Below are positions 1-11,453 of a stretch of DNA of 64,000 nucleotides, one piece after another. Within the stretch, counting starts at the first letter, position 1. Each line of letters starts with the position of its first letter. The position numbers and the translations under genes were made by a program. Origin of the DNA: Cryptomeria japonica (Eukaryota; Streptophyta; Pinopsida; Cupressales; Cupressaceae); NCBI RefSeq assembly GCF_030272615.1, contig NC_081408.1, positions 303,897,450 through 303,961,449 on the forward strand, given 5' to 3'. The notes below the pieces were generated by a model. The model was not told the origin of the DNA. It ran no database searches and worked only from the letters and a program-made list of their open reading frames with translations.

Positions 1-66
1 GTTTTCTATTTGGGCAATAGGAGTATTTATTTGTAAATTTTGAGAAATCCAATCCGTTAACCAACA
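1..66 (+). repeat. End of the 5' LTR of element A
   Basis: The segment ends in CCAACA just before the primer site. It matches 20753-20818, the end of the 3' LTR, apart from about three or four bases. Only the last 66 bp of this LTR are in the window. Confidence 0.85.
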
Positions 67-72
67 ATTTTT

Positions 73-90
73 TTGTGACTCTGCTGGGGA
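73..90 (+). promoter_or_regulatory. Primer binding site of A, tRNA-Arg type
   Basis: GACTCTGCTGGGGA follows the LTR by about 7 bases. It is complementary, with a few mismatches, to the 3' end of plant tRNA-Arg(ACG), whose primer-site form is TGGCGACTCCGCTGGGGA. Ogre/Tat-type elements are known to use tRNA-Arg. The mismatches are mainly C-to-T and G-to-T changes, consistent with decay. Confidence 0.7.
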
Positions 91-166
91 GTTGAATAAT
101 AAGATTATTTTTATAGCCATAAGTTTCTTTCAATTGGTTCATAGTTTATTTTGAAGACTGTAGGGT

Positions 167-1554
167 GTGAGCACACTGGAGACCAGAAGATATACTAGAT
201 TCCAAAGGCGAGAAGGATTAGTTGATTCAAGTTTTGAAGAATTACAAAACCTAAATTCCTTCCCTTCCTTTACACCTCAAAGAAGGGCAAGAAGTAGGCC
301 CCCAAGATCTCCTTTTGTCCCTTCCCAATCTTCTATTTGTCATTCCTTGACCTTACATGGTGTTGTCTTTCCCACTATGATTAATCCCACCCCTTTGAAT
401 ATTATCCTTCCTATGGCTGCAAATAATCCCTGGGGTCCAGCAGTAGGACCACTTGCCCTTGGAGCAAATATGAATCCCTTACCTAAAGGTTCTAGAGAAC
501 ATTTACCTAAGTTTAATGGTGATGGAAAATTTACAGTTGATGAACATTTTAATGCTTTTAATGTTGCATGTGGCATGTTGGCAGTTCAACATGAAGATGT
601 AGCAATAAGGTTGTTTATTCAAACACTGACTGGAATAGTAGCCGACTGGTTTTACCATTTGCCGAATGGTGTAATAACAAACTGGCAGGATTTGAAAACT
701 AGGTTTGAGGATAGGTTTAAAGTGCCAGAAAATGACCATTCTCTTTTAGCCCAATTAGCTCAACTGAAAAAGGAAATACCTGACTCCATGAGAGACTTTG
801 TGGCAAGGTTTGACAAGATTGTTCATAAGATTCCGGTTAATCAAAGACCTTTTGATGACAATTTGAAATGTTTCTTCATTAATGCAATGCCTGCAGAAAT
901 AAGTTTCTTTATTTGTAGACAAAGGGTCCAAGACTTATCCACTACCAAAACCACTGCAGTAGAATTAGAAGATGATTTGATCAATGCAGGCAAATGGAGA
1001 AGAAAAGTTCAAGCTGCTAACTCATAGCCATCAACTTCCACAACTCCCTCTGATCTCATAATCCAAAGGTTGGTTAACGATGTGATCACCCTCAAGAGAC
1101 AACTCCCTAAGGCTAACACATCATATCCTCAACCTTATCAAGACATTCCAAGATGGCCTAATAATCAGCCTGCCAGAGTAGGAAATAAAGCTTTAAAATT
1201 GCCCCCAACTCAGCAAAGACTAGCCATTGAAGCACCCCCTCCTAGGAGAAATATGTGCATCTTTCATTTAATAGATGACCACGATGGTAACTCTTGTCCA
1301 GAAATGGTGAGACATGCATAGATTCTTAGCATAGGATAAGTTCTAAATGAACTTGACTCAATAGAGGAAACTCATGGACAACCTAGCGACTCTGGAATAC
1401 ACTTCCTTGAATATGAATCTGAAATAGATAGAGGAGGAGATATATTGGTAACCCTTGAAGATCCCTCTTGTGCCGTTTTCACTAGAAACTAGCATCAACT
1501 TAAAAAAATAGGCACTCCATCATCCTATGAAAATTCAACTAAGGGTAAGGAACC
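167..1554 (+). pseudogene. gag: gag of element A (N-terminal and nucleocapsid parts)
   Basis: This encodes the structural capsid-nucleocapsid polyprotein. The first 286 codons are open. Residues about 115-245 carry the retrotransposon gag signature (FIQTLTGIVADWF, W.DLKTRFEDRF, RDFVARF). After a stop at 1025 the frame continues through 1070-1321, where CIFHLIDDHDGNSC fits a CX2HX4HX4C knuckle (a CCHC variant with His for the second Cys). A further stretch with stops runs to 1549, where B1 has inserted. Coding resumes at 11454. The start at 167 lies soon after the primer site, so a start near here is plausible, but the true start is not proven. Confidence 0.85.
1550..1554. repeat. Target site duplication of B1 (left copy)
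   Basis: GAACC here is repeated at 11449-11453, directly outside the two ends of the inserted B1 unit. A 5-bp duplication is usual for LTR retrotransposon integration. Confidence 0.8.
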
Positions 1555-1707
1555 TATCGACATCTAAAAATGGTCAACGCTTGCAGAGTCATACTTTAAC
1601 ATTTGCGCATTGCCTTATTTTAGGGTTTTTGCGTCATATTAACATTTCTTTTATGTAGCGCACTTGGTCTTTATCGTTTGCAAGCATTGAGTCCTTCTTC
1701 TGCATTC
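1555..1707 (+). repeat. Partial LTR (first 153 bp) of the B family
   Basis: The sequence matches the start of the full LTR at 1796 until TGCATTC, then switches to the internal 3' end. The terminal TG has become TA. It is the outer LTR of a former tandem, cut by a deletion. Confidence 0.85.
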
Positions 1708-1795
1708 GCATGTGTCATTGTCAGTGTTTGGGGCATTTTCATTATTGCTCTTTGAAACAACACTTAAAATCGCATTGTCTAAAAGAGGGGCAAAA
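1708..1795 (+). other. B-family internal 3' end with polypurine tract
   Basis: The 88 bp match 10025-10108, the segment just before the right LTR, and end in AAAAGAGGGGCAAAA, the polypurine tract that primes plus-strand synthesis. Its position between an LTR fragment and a full LTR shows that the left end is a collapsed tandem. Confidence 0.85.
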
Positions 1796-3119
1796 TGTAG
1801 ACATCTAAAAATGGTCAACGCTTGCAGAGTCATACTTTAACATTTGTGCATTGCCTGATTTTAGGGTTTTTGCATCGTATTAACATTTCTTCTATGTAGC
1901 GCACTTGGTCTTTATCATTTGCGAGCATCGAGTCCTTCTTCTGCATTCCTCATTTTTCTCACTTTCAAATTAGGTCTTGTCCATAACAATTTTCAGTCAT
2001 GATTTTGGTCGATCCTTATCAACTTGTCAATCTTGTCATTTTGTGATCGATTTGTCATCGATCATCATCCTTCTCAATCATATCAATTTGGATCAATTAG
2101 TCATTGTTCCTCGTCAATTGGCGCATTTATCAATCAAATCATTTATCAGCATTGATCATCTGCCAATTAAAATCATGATTGAATCGACATCAATTATCTT
2201 TTGTCAAGACCTAATTGTCATCCTTGCATTTCTAATTCATCTTCTAGGATTTTATGATTTATTCACTTAATCTTGATTGTCATTTTCCCTCTAGGTTAAA
2301 TAATTTATTTATTTATCCTAAGTCTTCTTGTCACAATTAAATATTTATTTAATTGGCTAATTAATTCCCCCTCTTCTTATGAATTAATTAATTAATGAAA
2401 AATTGTTAATTAATTCACCTAATTTTCTCAATTCATCAATTTCTAATTTCCTAATTTCCACCTAATTTTCTAATTTGTCAAATTCAATTTCCACCTAATT
2501 AATTTCTCTCTAGTCTCTCCCTATTTTTGTGCTTCAGTGGAAGCATGAATTTCTCATGCGTCATACTATTGGCATAGTAAGATGTCATAAGATTTTAGTC
2601 CTCTAACCTTTGCATTGGCAATATGTCATAATTCATGACATAGAAGGTGTCATAACCTTCTTCCTTCAACTCAATTTTGCCATTTTGAAATCAATTGCCT
2701 TTAATATCAATTCATGCTAATCTTGTCTTTTCTCCAATTTATCTATAAATTGGATGAATTTCTTCAATCATAGGGTCCATCTAATCACATTATCGAATTA
2801 ATCACTTTTTCGAATCGATCCCTGAATCAATCACGCTTCTAGTATTCTTGCGCTACTGTCTTGTCAATCTTGCTTTCACATTATGCTTATGCACTTGAAG
2901 GTGAGATCCACAAAACAAAGCAATTTGAAGGAGAAAGAAGGAAAATGGAGAATCATGGAGGAGACATTCATGTTTGCAATGGTTTGCATTTGAATTGAAT
3001 GTCTTATTTTCAGTATCTCTATTGAGTGTTTTTAGGATTCTTGTCATTGCATTCTAGTTTTGTGATTGAACTAGTTTAAATTCCTATTTGCTTTGATGAT
3101 TTCCAAATTCCTATCTACA
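1796..3119 (+). repeat. 5' LTR of B1
   Basis: This LTR is 1324 bp, from TGTAGACATC to TCTACA, a terminal inverted repeat. It is nearly the same as 10109-11448. It carries AT-rich stretches and many short 'GTCAAT..GATCGAT' repeats. A poly-A signal or TATA box was not assigned with certainty. Confidence 0.9.
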
Positions 3120-3122
3120 TTT

Positions 3123-3147
3123 CTTGGTGAACCCGACATGAAATTAA
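3123..3147 (+). promoter_or_regulatory. Candidate primer binding site of B1
   Basis: TTGGTGAACCCGACATGAA follows the LTR by a few bases. The same site sits after the LTR at 22465 and, on the minus strand, beside the LTR at 36472. The shared form is TGGTGAACCCGACGTGAAC. It starts with TGG, as expected for pairing with a tRNA CCA end, but I could not match it to a plant tRNA. Confidence 0.6.
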
Positions 3148-3235
3148 CCCCTTAACTATGTTTTGAGTGCCTTTTGAGCTGATTTGCAGGTGAAAACCCA
3201 AGAAATAGGGCAACTCAGGGCTTTCTGGGCACTTA

Positions 3236-3378
3236 TGTGCCTGTGTAGGAGGAATCTGTGCCTGTGTCAAGGACTTCTACGCCTATGTCAAAGGGATTTG
3301 TGCCTATGTCAGTGCATTCTATGCCTATGTCAATGCATTCTGTGCCTGTGTCAAGACATTCTGTGCCTATGTAAGGCC
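3236..3378 (+). repeat. About 21-bp minisatellite in the B1 leader
   Basis: Six to seven imperfect copies of a unit like TGTGCCTGTGTCAAGGCATTC lie in tandem. Read in one frame they give repeated LCLCQ. Diverged versions occur in the leader of D (22560-22660) and of C (36244-36365, minus strand). A similar set is on the + strand at 26937-27010, upstream of the PMD gene. It is most likely a leader repeat rather than a protein. Confidence 0.75.
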
Positions 3379-3399
3379 AGAAACAGAGGTAAAAATTAG

Positions 3400-5246
3400 T
3401 GTTTTTACTTGTAAATTACTTTGTTTTGCATTCTGTTTCTGCATTTTGGTTTTTCTTTGGTACTGATCCTCTGTGCAGCACCTTGGTGTTACGCATGGTG
3501 AAGACAAAAATGAAACTACTAACAAATCTTATGCAGGTTCACTAGTCAAAGACCAAACAAATCAAACTTCTAACTTAGTGATTTTGCAGGTTGCCTTGTA
3601 TTCCAACCAAACTTTGTGTTTGTGATTCATAATTAGGCACCTAGTATGATTGTTAAGTAGGATGGAATGAACATGTGTTTGTTTTGATTGTCAAGTTTGA
3701 CATTGGAGTAGGAGAGTATGCTCTCATCCTTCTTAGGGTGATCAGAAATCCAGATCTTTGATACCATTCTCATGTCTTGGATTGTTTGTTACCTTTAGAG
3801 GGCCTGCCTTCCCAACCATTTGCTTTCTTTTGCAAGCAAGTGACAATCGTGAGAAGGGAATGACCCAAAGTGAGCACAGCCAAAGTACCTTGGCATTCTA
3901 ACTCACTATAAATAAATACCTGATGGGTGAAAGCTTTGAAGGAAGGGTTACGTGGGAATTGTAGTTACTTGGGAAGTGATGACCCTTGGACTCTTTCTCA
4001 TATCAACATCTAAGTAGGGCCTCATGGTCTAAATCATGCTTGTGAGACAACATTTGTTTGGTATCTTGGTGGACTTATGTCTCAATCACGCTTGCATGAC
4101 ACCAAGGAGTAATGCTTAATAGAAATCCTTATTAAACACCTTGTATTTAGAGGCCAAAATCCTTCTAGTTGCTTGAGAAGGACAAGTTTGGATACTCGGA
4201 AGAGATACTAAGTTCACCATGGGGAGATTTCCATGGGGACTGATGCTTGGCTGCCCTGAGAAGTGAGTGCCATGGAGGGGAGCCTGTGGGGTCAAGCATC
4301 TATGTATTCTCCTTGAATCTCATAATGAGTCTACCTCTCAAGTACCTACTATCCTTACCTACCATAAGAAATGTGTGAATGAGCATGATTGTCTTGAGTC
4401 TAAGTTAAAATATCTCGTCTTCTTTGCTTGTCAAAAGTTGAGTTGTGTTTCATTTCAAAAACAAGACAAATTGATTCAAAACAAGGTTAAACACAAGAGT
4501 ATTTCATCCAACAAAGTTCAAAAACACCTTCAAACATGGTTGTCAAACATTTTTCAAAAATCTTGTCTCAACATTCATGTCACTTAGATTTAAGTTCATC
4601 CTAGGTTTACATTTTTCAAATCCATTGTTAACTACCAAAGTTAAGTTTCACCTAGGTCATACTCCTTTGCATATCAATGAGGGTCATCCATTTGCATGTG
4701 TCTTCTTGCATTAGAGTAATACCATTTCATAATTCAACCTTAGGTTTTGTCTTAGGTTGATATTGTCATACATTTGCATTTGCATCCTTGTCCTCATAAC
4801 ATTAGGTCACATTTGCATACCCTAGGTCTCTTCATCAAGCTTAGGTCATTATCATATCATATTAGGGTCATTTACATTGTCCCTTTGCATATAGTGTCAA
4901 AACTAGGTTTTGTCATACTTGAGTAATGCAAATCTTTGAGAAACCCTAAGTTATTGTTAGGAAGTCTTGACCTTATCAAACTTTTGTCTTTTTGTCATCA
5001 ATGTCATTTGGTCAAACCTAGCTTAGTATCCAAGCATATAGGTGAGACATTGTCAATTTGTCCTATTATCACTTGGTCCTTTTGTCCTTTGAGGTCTAGA
5101 CATCATTTCAATTTCCTAAGGGTCTCATTTTTAGAATTGCATTCATGAGTTTGTCAAAATCTTGAAAAACAACAATTTACATTAAGTTGCATTGTCATCC
5201 TTTTAGGTTGCATTTGTCAATCCCATTAGTTGCATTTCATAGTGAC
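3400..5246 (+). other. B1 untranslated leader, no gene recognised
   Basis: The 1.8 kb up to the ORF start has frequent stops in all frames and no recognised domain. Blocks recur in D (22690-24430) and in C (34310-36200, inverted), for example around CTTGGTGTTACGCATGGTGAAG. It behaves as a long, conserved, non-coding leader that could hold packaging and dimerisation signals. Confidence 0.6.
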
Positions 5247-7910
5247 ATGTTTGTTGAAATGAGGTCTCAACCTTCTTACAAAGCCATGTCATCACAATTG
5301 AGCAATCAATCATGTCAATCCAGTCTCTACATGTCTCAAAATTTGGATCAAACTTATCATGATGATGTAAATGTCCAAATACAAAAACTAGAGGAGAAAC
5401 TAGCTCAAGAAAATGAGATTTTGGAACAAAGAGTGAAAAACATTGAGAAGAATAGATCACAAATGTCCAAAATGTTTCAAAAATTTCCAGGTCAAAATCC
5501 AAAGATTGAGCCAATTGATGTAAGATCTCTTCTTGAATGATCAGACATACTAGCTCTCCTCTCCCAAATAGAGATGATGAAACAATTTCAAGAAAAGAGA
5601 CAATATCAATTTCAACATTATGTGCCTCCACAACAAGAACAAGAAGGTGTTTACTATCAATCAGATTTTCAACCAATACAACCAATGGTTCAACCAATAC
5701 AACCAATGGTCCAATTTTAACGATATGTCCAACCAACTATACAATGTCCACAAATGGTTCAACCAATGGTGGAATATCAATGTCAACAACCACAACCAAA
5801 CATTCAAAAACAAAGGTTGCAGCACACACCAACCCAAGTTTCAAACATGTCAGAACAATTGAACCAAGTCCAATATCAAAACATGACATCGGATCAGGAC
5901 CAAATTCTTTCCAAACAAGTTCAAATTCCAGATATAACTATGTCAAAACCTTGAAAGAAAGGTGGCTTTATTGCAAGGCTCTTAAGGAACCTACCAAGTG
6001 AGTTCTTTGAAGAAGACCAAGATAATACAATTATGTCTAGTAATGCCTCATCCCCCCACAAACAAATTGACTCTCCAATGGCATCTATCCCTACACCTTT
6101 AGAAGTTTCACAAGAACCTTCTATATTGTCCTCATCAAACAATACACCCAAGGATGTAATTATCCAAGGGCTATCCATAATTGATTGCCAACATAATCCA
6201 ATTCATGATGCACATCCTTGTCATGTTTTAGAAATACAAGAGCCAATGCAACCATGCACTTTATTGCCATTACCTATTTTAGAGGACCACATTCAAAGTC
6301 CCTCTTCCTCATGTTCAAGCATTGATTCCTTGCCAGAATCCATCACAAATGTTCAAAGTGTATTTCCTTCATGCCAAAACATTGATTCCTTGTCAGAATC
6401 CCCCATGCATATCCAAAGTCCAACCTCATGTCAAGAGGATAATTTAGAGCATGAAGAAATGTGTCTTAAAATGGATCAAGATCAAGATCTTGAAACCTTA
6501 TCATCCCATCCAATTGTTGACGAGGATCCCATGTTCCCAGACACTCATGATGATTCCCTTATTCTTGTCCATCCTATCCAAAGTCCTATTGACACTCCAT
6601 TCCCCAAGCAAGATCAAGATATCCCAGTCCATCCAATCCCAAACGATCCCCTTCCATTTCATGAAAACAATGTCCTTTCAAATCCCATTGACATTTCACT
6701 TCCTAAGAAAGATCAAGATATCCGTTCCATCCTTTCCGATGATCCCATTAAAAGTCAAGAGCAAAGAAACTTTAAAGAGGATTCCAATGATCTTCCTCCT
6801 TGTCAAGATCAAATTATTCCTTTAAATCCTCCACAAGATCCTTTTTTTCCTCCATCTCCTTGTCTTAATGCTCCATATACACTCCAAGATCGTATTTCTT
6901 TTGATGATCCCATTCCATCTCTTGAAGAGCCTGTCATTGAACCATGTCCAGTACACAATCCTAGTCCCCCTCATGATCCTAATCCCCCTCATGATTCTAA
7001 CGTGTCAATGCAAGATGTTCATGAACCCTCGACATGCATAATGGGTTCTTCCACTTTGGTGCAATCCGATCCACTTCAAGATCTCATTATTTCTCTCATA
7101 TCATATCCACCTCATAATGGACTCACATCTTCTTCCCAAAGAAAAGAGTATCCTACAAGTCAAGATATTCATAAAGGCAAAGGAGTAGACCTTCATGCGA
7201 AAGAACCCCTCCATATAAAAGAAGATATTAAGGGTCATGTCTACACAACTCACTCTCAAGACATTGGTATCCCTCCATCAAAATCAAAACATACACCTTC
7301 CCCATCATACCTTCCATCCATCTTAGGTCCTTATATCCCTTTGTCCTCTATGCAAGCTCAGCAAAGGCACACATATTTGAGTAACTTTCATCCATCCAAA
7401 AGACCTCCACTTCATTCATATCCATCCATGCATTCCTTTCCCCCTCCAAGCAATTTGGATGCCAAGTATAAAATTCATAAGTCTAGAAATCCACATGTAT
7501 TCAAGGATCAACATGTCCAATATAATCAACATATCAAGACAAAGAACAATATGATCTATAAAGAAAAAAATATATCCAAAAGGCCACAAAGGCCCACTGA
7601 GCAAAATAAAGCAAAGTCAAAATATATATGGGTTCCTAACTCCCTTGTGCAAGAAATGCACTCCAAGAAACCACAAAAGAATGAAAAATAAAAAACCATG
7701 TGGATCCCTAAGAGGCTCCTTGAAGCACAAAAGCCTAAAGAAACATCAAAATTGGCATCATCCATTTTGGGCTCTTATGTCCCAAAATCCCAAGCTATTC
7801 CTCCATCCAAATCTCACAATTTGAGATACATCTTTCCTCCATCAGTCCATCACCCCTCAAGGTGTGTGCCAATGTCAATCTTGCCAACATTTCTATCCAC
7901 TCAAGCATAG
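5247..7910 (+). pseudogene. B-family unknown ORF, copy in B1 (888 codons)
   Basis: I do not recognise this protein. It is one reading frame from ATG at 5247 (GACATG context, also present in C and D) to 7910, broken only by stops at 5538, 5718, 5952 and 7689, with no frameshift. Residues about 45-95 form a charged coiled coil (NVQIQKLEEKLAQENEILEQ). A Q/P/M-rich repeat region (QPMVQPIQPMV) follows, then a basic patch, then a long Pro/Ser/Asp-rich part with repeated DP and HDPNPPHDSN motifs. The C-terminal third carries SILGPYIP twice and paired IWVP / MWIPKRL motifs, and is basic. There is no CCHC knuckle, protease DSG, RT YxDD or integrase motif. The copy in C (34306-31559) aligns along its length with indels in multiples of three. 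A gag-like or packaging role is possible but unproven. Confidence 0.75.
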
Positions 7911-8158
7911 TTCTTCCAATACCCTATCCATTATCCAATTCATATTCTCCATCCTTCAATCCCTTTGGTCCAATCCTTTGCATAAATCCTTGCCTTAGTT
8001 TCATCTCTTTTACCATGTCCTTATCCTACCGACATCTTTGAGCATACTTTTAAAGGTCATGGTCCATTTTTTTCAAGGCTACTATCCAAAAAAAAAGATG
8101 CTTGAGTCCTTCTTCCATCCCCTATCATGTGTCCATCTTCTCTTGAAAAAGTCAAAAT

Positions 8159-8213
8159 ACAAAAAAAAAAAAAAAAAGTGAAAAAAAAAGAAAAAAGAAA
8201 AGAGTAAAGCAAA
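8159..8213 (+). repeat. Homopurine A/G tract
   Basis: A run of 18 A is followed by A-rich GAAAA repeats. The matching T/C tract on the + strand at 31350-31390 in C shows it is part of the B-family body and not a poly-A tail of an inserted SINE or LINE. Confidence 0.8.
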
Positions 8214-8230
8214 AATAATTCGTCCACTGG

Positions 8231-8287
8231 TGAAAACCTGGCAAACAGGCGCCTTGGGCAAGTACCATGATGAAAACCTGGCAAACA
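8231..8287 (+). repeat. Duplicated 17-bp motif, 40 bp apart
   Basis: TGAAAACCTGGCAAACA occurs at 8231-8247 and 8271-8287. The pair is also found inverted in C at about 31273-31325. Its role is unknown. Confidence 0.75.
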
Positions 8288-8968
8288 AGCATCATGCGTA
8301 ATCTATGAACTTCTTGCATACTATACTTGGGGACAGGTTTTATCCTATCATATCCTTTTGTCCTTCATTGTTCCATTATCCTATCGAACCCCTGTCATTA
8401 CCCTTCATATCCTATTGTCCCTCATGTCCATTTCCTCTTTCCACCTTTAATCTTGACAAGGCTAAGGATCATCATGAGCATCATGCATCTTGTTTGCAGC
8501 TTTTAGTCCATCATAGCATTTGGTCTTTATCCATTTTCTTATTATAACCTTTCATCCATATTCCCTGTCTTATTGCAACTTTCTGCCACTATCCCTTAGC
8601 TAATCCCGACCTTCAGTCCATGTCCCTTATCCATTCTTGGTCTTGCTTATCCTATCCATATCTTATCACTATCCATACACTCTTTTTCACTCCTTGATCT
8701 TGATCTGACATAAGGACGCAAAATTTAAACATGGTTTCAAAAACCTCTTGACATGTCCCTCATGCCATGTCACTGCTTTACATTGTCATATCTAGTCTCT
8801 TGTCCCATCATGCAATAGCCCTTGAAAATTGCATCCATATTATCTCCATAATAAAAGGCCTTTGTCTTCCCTCTATCCACCATCATTTCAGCAAGCCTAT
8901 TTATTCACCTGTCATATTCCTTGCCTTGCTAGACACTGGGGGCAAAATCATAAGAATCCAAAAAAAAA

Positions 8969-9055
8969 ATCATATAATGTCCTGAAAAAATCTCTAAAAA
9001 TCATATAATGTCCTGAAAAAATCCCTAAAAATCAAATAATATCCTGAAAAAATCA
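8969..9055 (+). repeat. Three copies of a 30-bp tandem repeat
   Basis: The unit is close to CATATAATGTCCTGAAAAAA followed by TCCCTAAAAAT. C has the same repeat, inverted, at about 30530-30600. Confidence 0.8.
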
Positions 9056-10092
9056 AAAAAAAATCAACTAATTTTCCTAAAGAAACTCCAAATCCAAAAA
9101 CAAGCATTTTGCATTTTTTCAATAAATGATCCCTTTGTGCATAGATGGATCGCTGAGCATACCTCCAACGACACTCGCTTCAAACATTGTGCTTTACTGA
9201 AATCACGCATTAACAGATGAACTTTTCAATCAAACCAGACATTCAAACTGATCAAAATTGTCATGTCAATCTATCAACATCAATATCATTTCTCCTTGTC
9301 TCTATTATCATGGGTCTTATATAGGGTGTGGTATACTCGAAATCAGACTGTGTCTTATCTTAGATGGGGTACCGCATTCCCTAAGACCAGACAGCATGAT
9401 CATTCCTATTTTCCACTTTTGACAATGACAATCAGACTGTTTGTTTGACTTGGTTGAATTTGTGCATCTTATCTTTTACTGATTTGTCTTTGGCTTTGAT
9501 CATGTTCCTATGTTGCTCGATGATGTCACTGAGTGATTTAGAGTGACCAGGATGGTTCATGATCCCTTTCCTTTTTTGTTGTGTTTGTTGTTTGTGGAAT
9601 GTTTGTCACAAACTGGGGCAACTATATCATTGGGTGTCTGTGATAAGTACGTTCGCTTTGTGAATGTCGCACATACCTCGACCCTTGATGTATGCACCCT
9701 AGGATGATTCACTCATTCCTTGTGTGCGATGTGTCTGTCTTTTTGCAAAAGGGGTTGCGTTCCAACTCTGGCCTTCAATGCCATGATGCTTTGCATCCAC
9801 TTTGCTACAATAAATAAAGGTTCTCACCTACTCATGTGCATTTGTGAAAGAAAGTTTTCCTTCATCTCTAACTATCCTTTGTCTAATTTCTTCTTACTAA
9901 CATTTCTTCCATCAATCTTGGTAGTCCATTTGATTTGTTTGAACCTATCATCTTCTGTCATTCTTATCGATCACTTGGCCTCTTTTCTGGATTTTTCTGG
10001 CCAATTCCTTGAGGGGGCATGCATTTCTCATTGTCAGTGTCTGGGGCATTTTCATTATTATTCTTTGAAACAACGCTTAAAATCACATTGTC

Positions 10093-10108
10093 TCAAAGAG
10101 GGGCAAAA
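10093..10108 (+). promoter_or_regulatory. Polypurine tract of B1
   Basis: TCAAAGAGGGGCAAAA directly precedes the 3' LTR. The same tract precedes the LTRs at 1796 and 21015 and lies inverted at 26390-26405. Confidence 0.85.
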
Positions 10109-11448
10109 TGTAGACGTCTAAAAATGGTCAATGCTTGCGGAGTCATACTTTAACATTTGCACATTGCCTTATTTTAGGGATTTTGTGTCGTATTAACATT
10201 TATTCTATGTAGCGCACTTGGTCTTTATCATTTGTGAGCATCGAGTCCTTCTTCTACATTCCTCATTTTTCTCGCTTTCGAATTAGGTCTTGTCAATAAC
10301 AATTTTCAATCATGATTTTGGTCGATCCTTATCAACTTGTCAATCTTGTCATTTTGTGATTGATTTGTCATCGATCATCATCCTTCTCAATCATATCAAT
10401 TTGGATCAATTAGTCATTGTTCCTCATCAATTGGCGCATTTATCAATCAAATCATTTATCAGCATTGATCCTCTGCCAATTAAAATCATGATTGAATTGA
10501 CATCAATTATCTTTTGTCAAGACCTAATTGTCGTCCTTGCATTTCTAATTCATCTTCTAGGATTTTATGATTTATTCATTTAATTTTGATTGTCATTTTC
10601 CCTCTAGGTTAAATAATTTATTTATTTATCCTAAGTCTTCTTGTCACAATTAAATATTTATTTAATTGGCTAATTAATTCCCCCTCTTCTTGTGAATTAA
10701 TTAATGAATGAAAAATTGTTAATTAATTCACCTAATTTTCTAAATTCATCAATTTCTAATTTCCTAATTACCAATTCATTAATTTCTACCTAATTTTCTA
10801 ATTTGTCAGATTCAATTTCCACCTAATTAATTTCTCTCTAGTCTCTCCCTATTTTTGTGCTTCGGTGGAAGCATGAATTTCTCATGCGTCATACTATTGG
10901 CATAGCAAGATGTCATAAGCTTTTAGTCCTCTAACCTTTGCATTGGCAATATGTCATAATTCATGACATAGAAGGTGTCATAACCTTCTTCCTTCAACTC
11001 AATTTTGCCATTTTGAAATCAATTGCCTTTAATATCAATTTCATGCTAATCTTGTCTTTTCTCCAATTTATCTATAAATTGGATTAATTTCTTCAATCAA
11101 AGGGTCCATCTAATCACATTATCGAATTAATCACTTTTTCGAATCGATCCCCGAATCAATCATGCTTCTAGTATTCTTGCGCTACTGTCTTGTCAATCTT
11201 GCTTTCACATTATGCTTATGCACTTGAAGGTGAGATCCACAAAACAAAGCAATTTGAAGGAGAAAGAAGGACAATGGAGAATCATGGAGGAGACATTCAC
11301 GTTTGCGATGGTTTGCATTTGAATTGAATGTCTTATTTTCATTATCTCTATTGAGTGTTTTTAGGATTCTTGTCATTGCATTCTGGTTTTGTGATTGAAC
11401 TAGTTTAAATTCCTATTTGCTTTGATGATTTCCAAATTCCTATCTACA
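10109..11448 (+). repeat. 3' LTR of B1
   Basis: This LTR is 1340 bp, starts TGTAGACGTC and ends ATCTACA, and is followed by the GAACC target duplication. It pairs with 1796-3119; the few differences include a short insertion near 10770. Confidence 0.9.
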
Positions 11449-11453
11449 GAACC
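11449..11453. repeat. Target site duplication of B1 (right copy)
   Basis: GAACC matches 1550-1554. Element A coding sequence resumes directly after it. Confidence 0.8.

Larger units (their letters stand above)
7911..10108 (+). other. B1 3' non-coding region
   Basis: No protein-like frame is visible. It holds a homopurine tract, a duplicated 17-bp motif and a 30-bp tandem repeat (listed separately), then T/C-rich sequence. The segment 9450-9930 matches C at 29605-30100 on the other strand. At about 9930 the 3.0-kb segment that carries the PMD gene in C is missing. The last bases (10093-10108) form the polypurine tract. Confidence 0.65.
1555..11448 (+). mobile_element. Non-autonomous LTR element B1 with partial tandem LTR
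   Basis: The unit is flanked by GAACC on both sides. From left to right it holds a 153-bp LTR fragment, 88 bp of 3' internal end with purine tract, a full LTR (1796-3119), a 7-kb internal region, and a second full LTR (10109-11448). LTRs begin TGTAGACATC and end ATCTACA. The internal region has no gag, protease, integrase or RT that can be recognised; its only long coding stretch is the unknown ORF at 5247-7910. It must therefore use enzymes from another element. Two related copies, D and C, lie to the right, with a 1451-bp LTR variant. The extra LTR fragment at the left shows the ancestor was a tandem of two units sharing an LTR. Confidence 0.85.

Noticed and set aside
1977-2270. 97-codon open frame, repeated at 10290-10583
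   Set aside because: It lies in both LTRs of B1, has low-complexity composition and no start or domain support.
3236-3378. CRISPR-like short repeats
   Set aside because: The units are tandem without unique spacers, degenerate, and lie in a plant retroelement leader.
8159-8213. Poly-A tail of a SINE or LINE
   Set aside because: The same tract is found at the matching place in element C, so it belongs to the B family.
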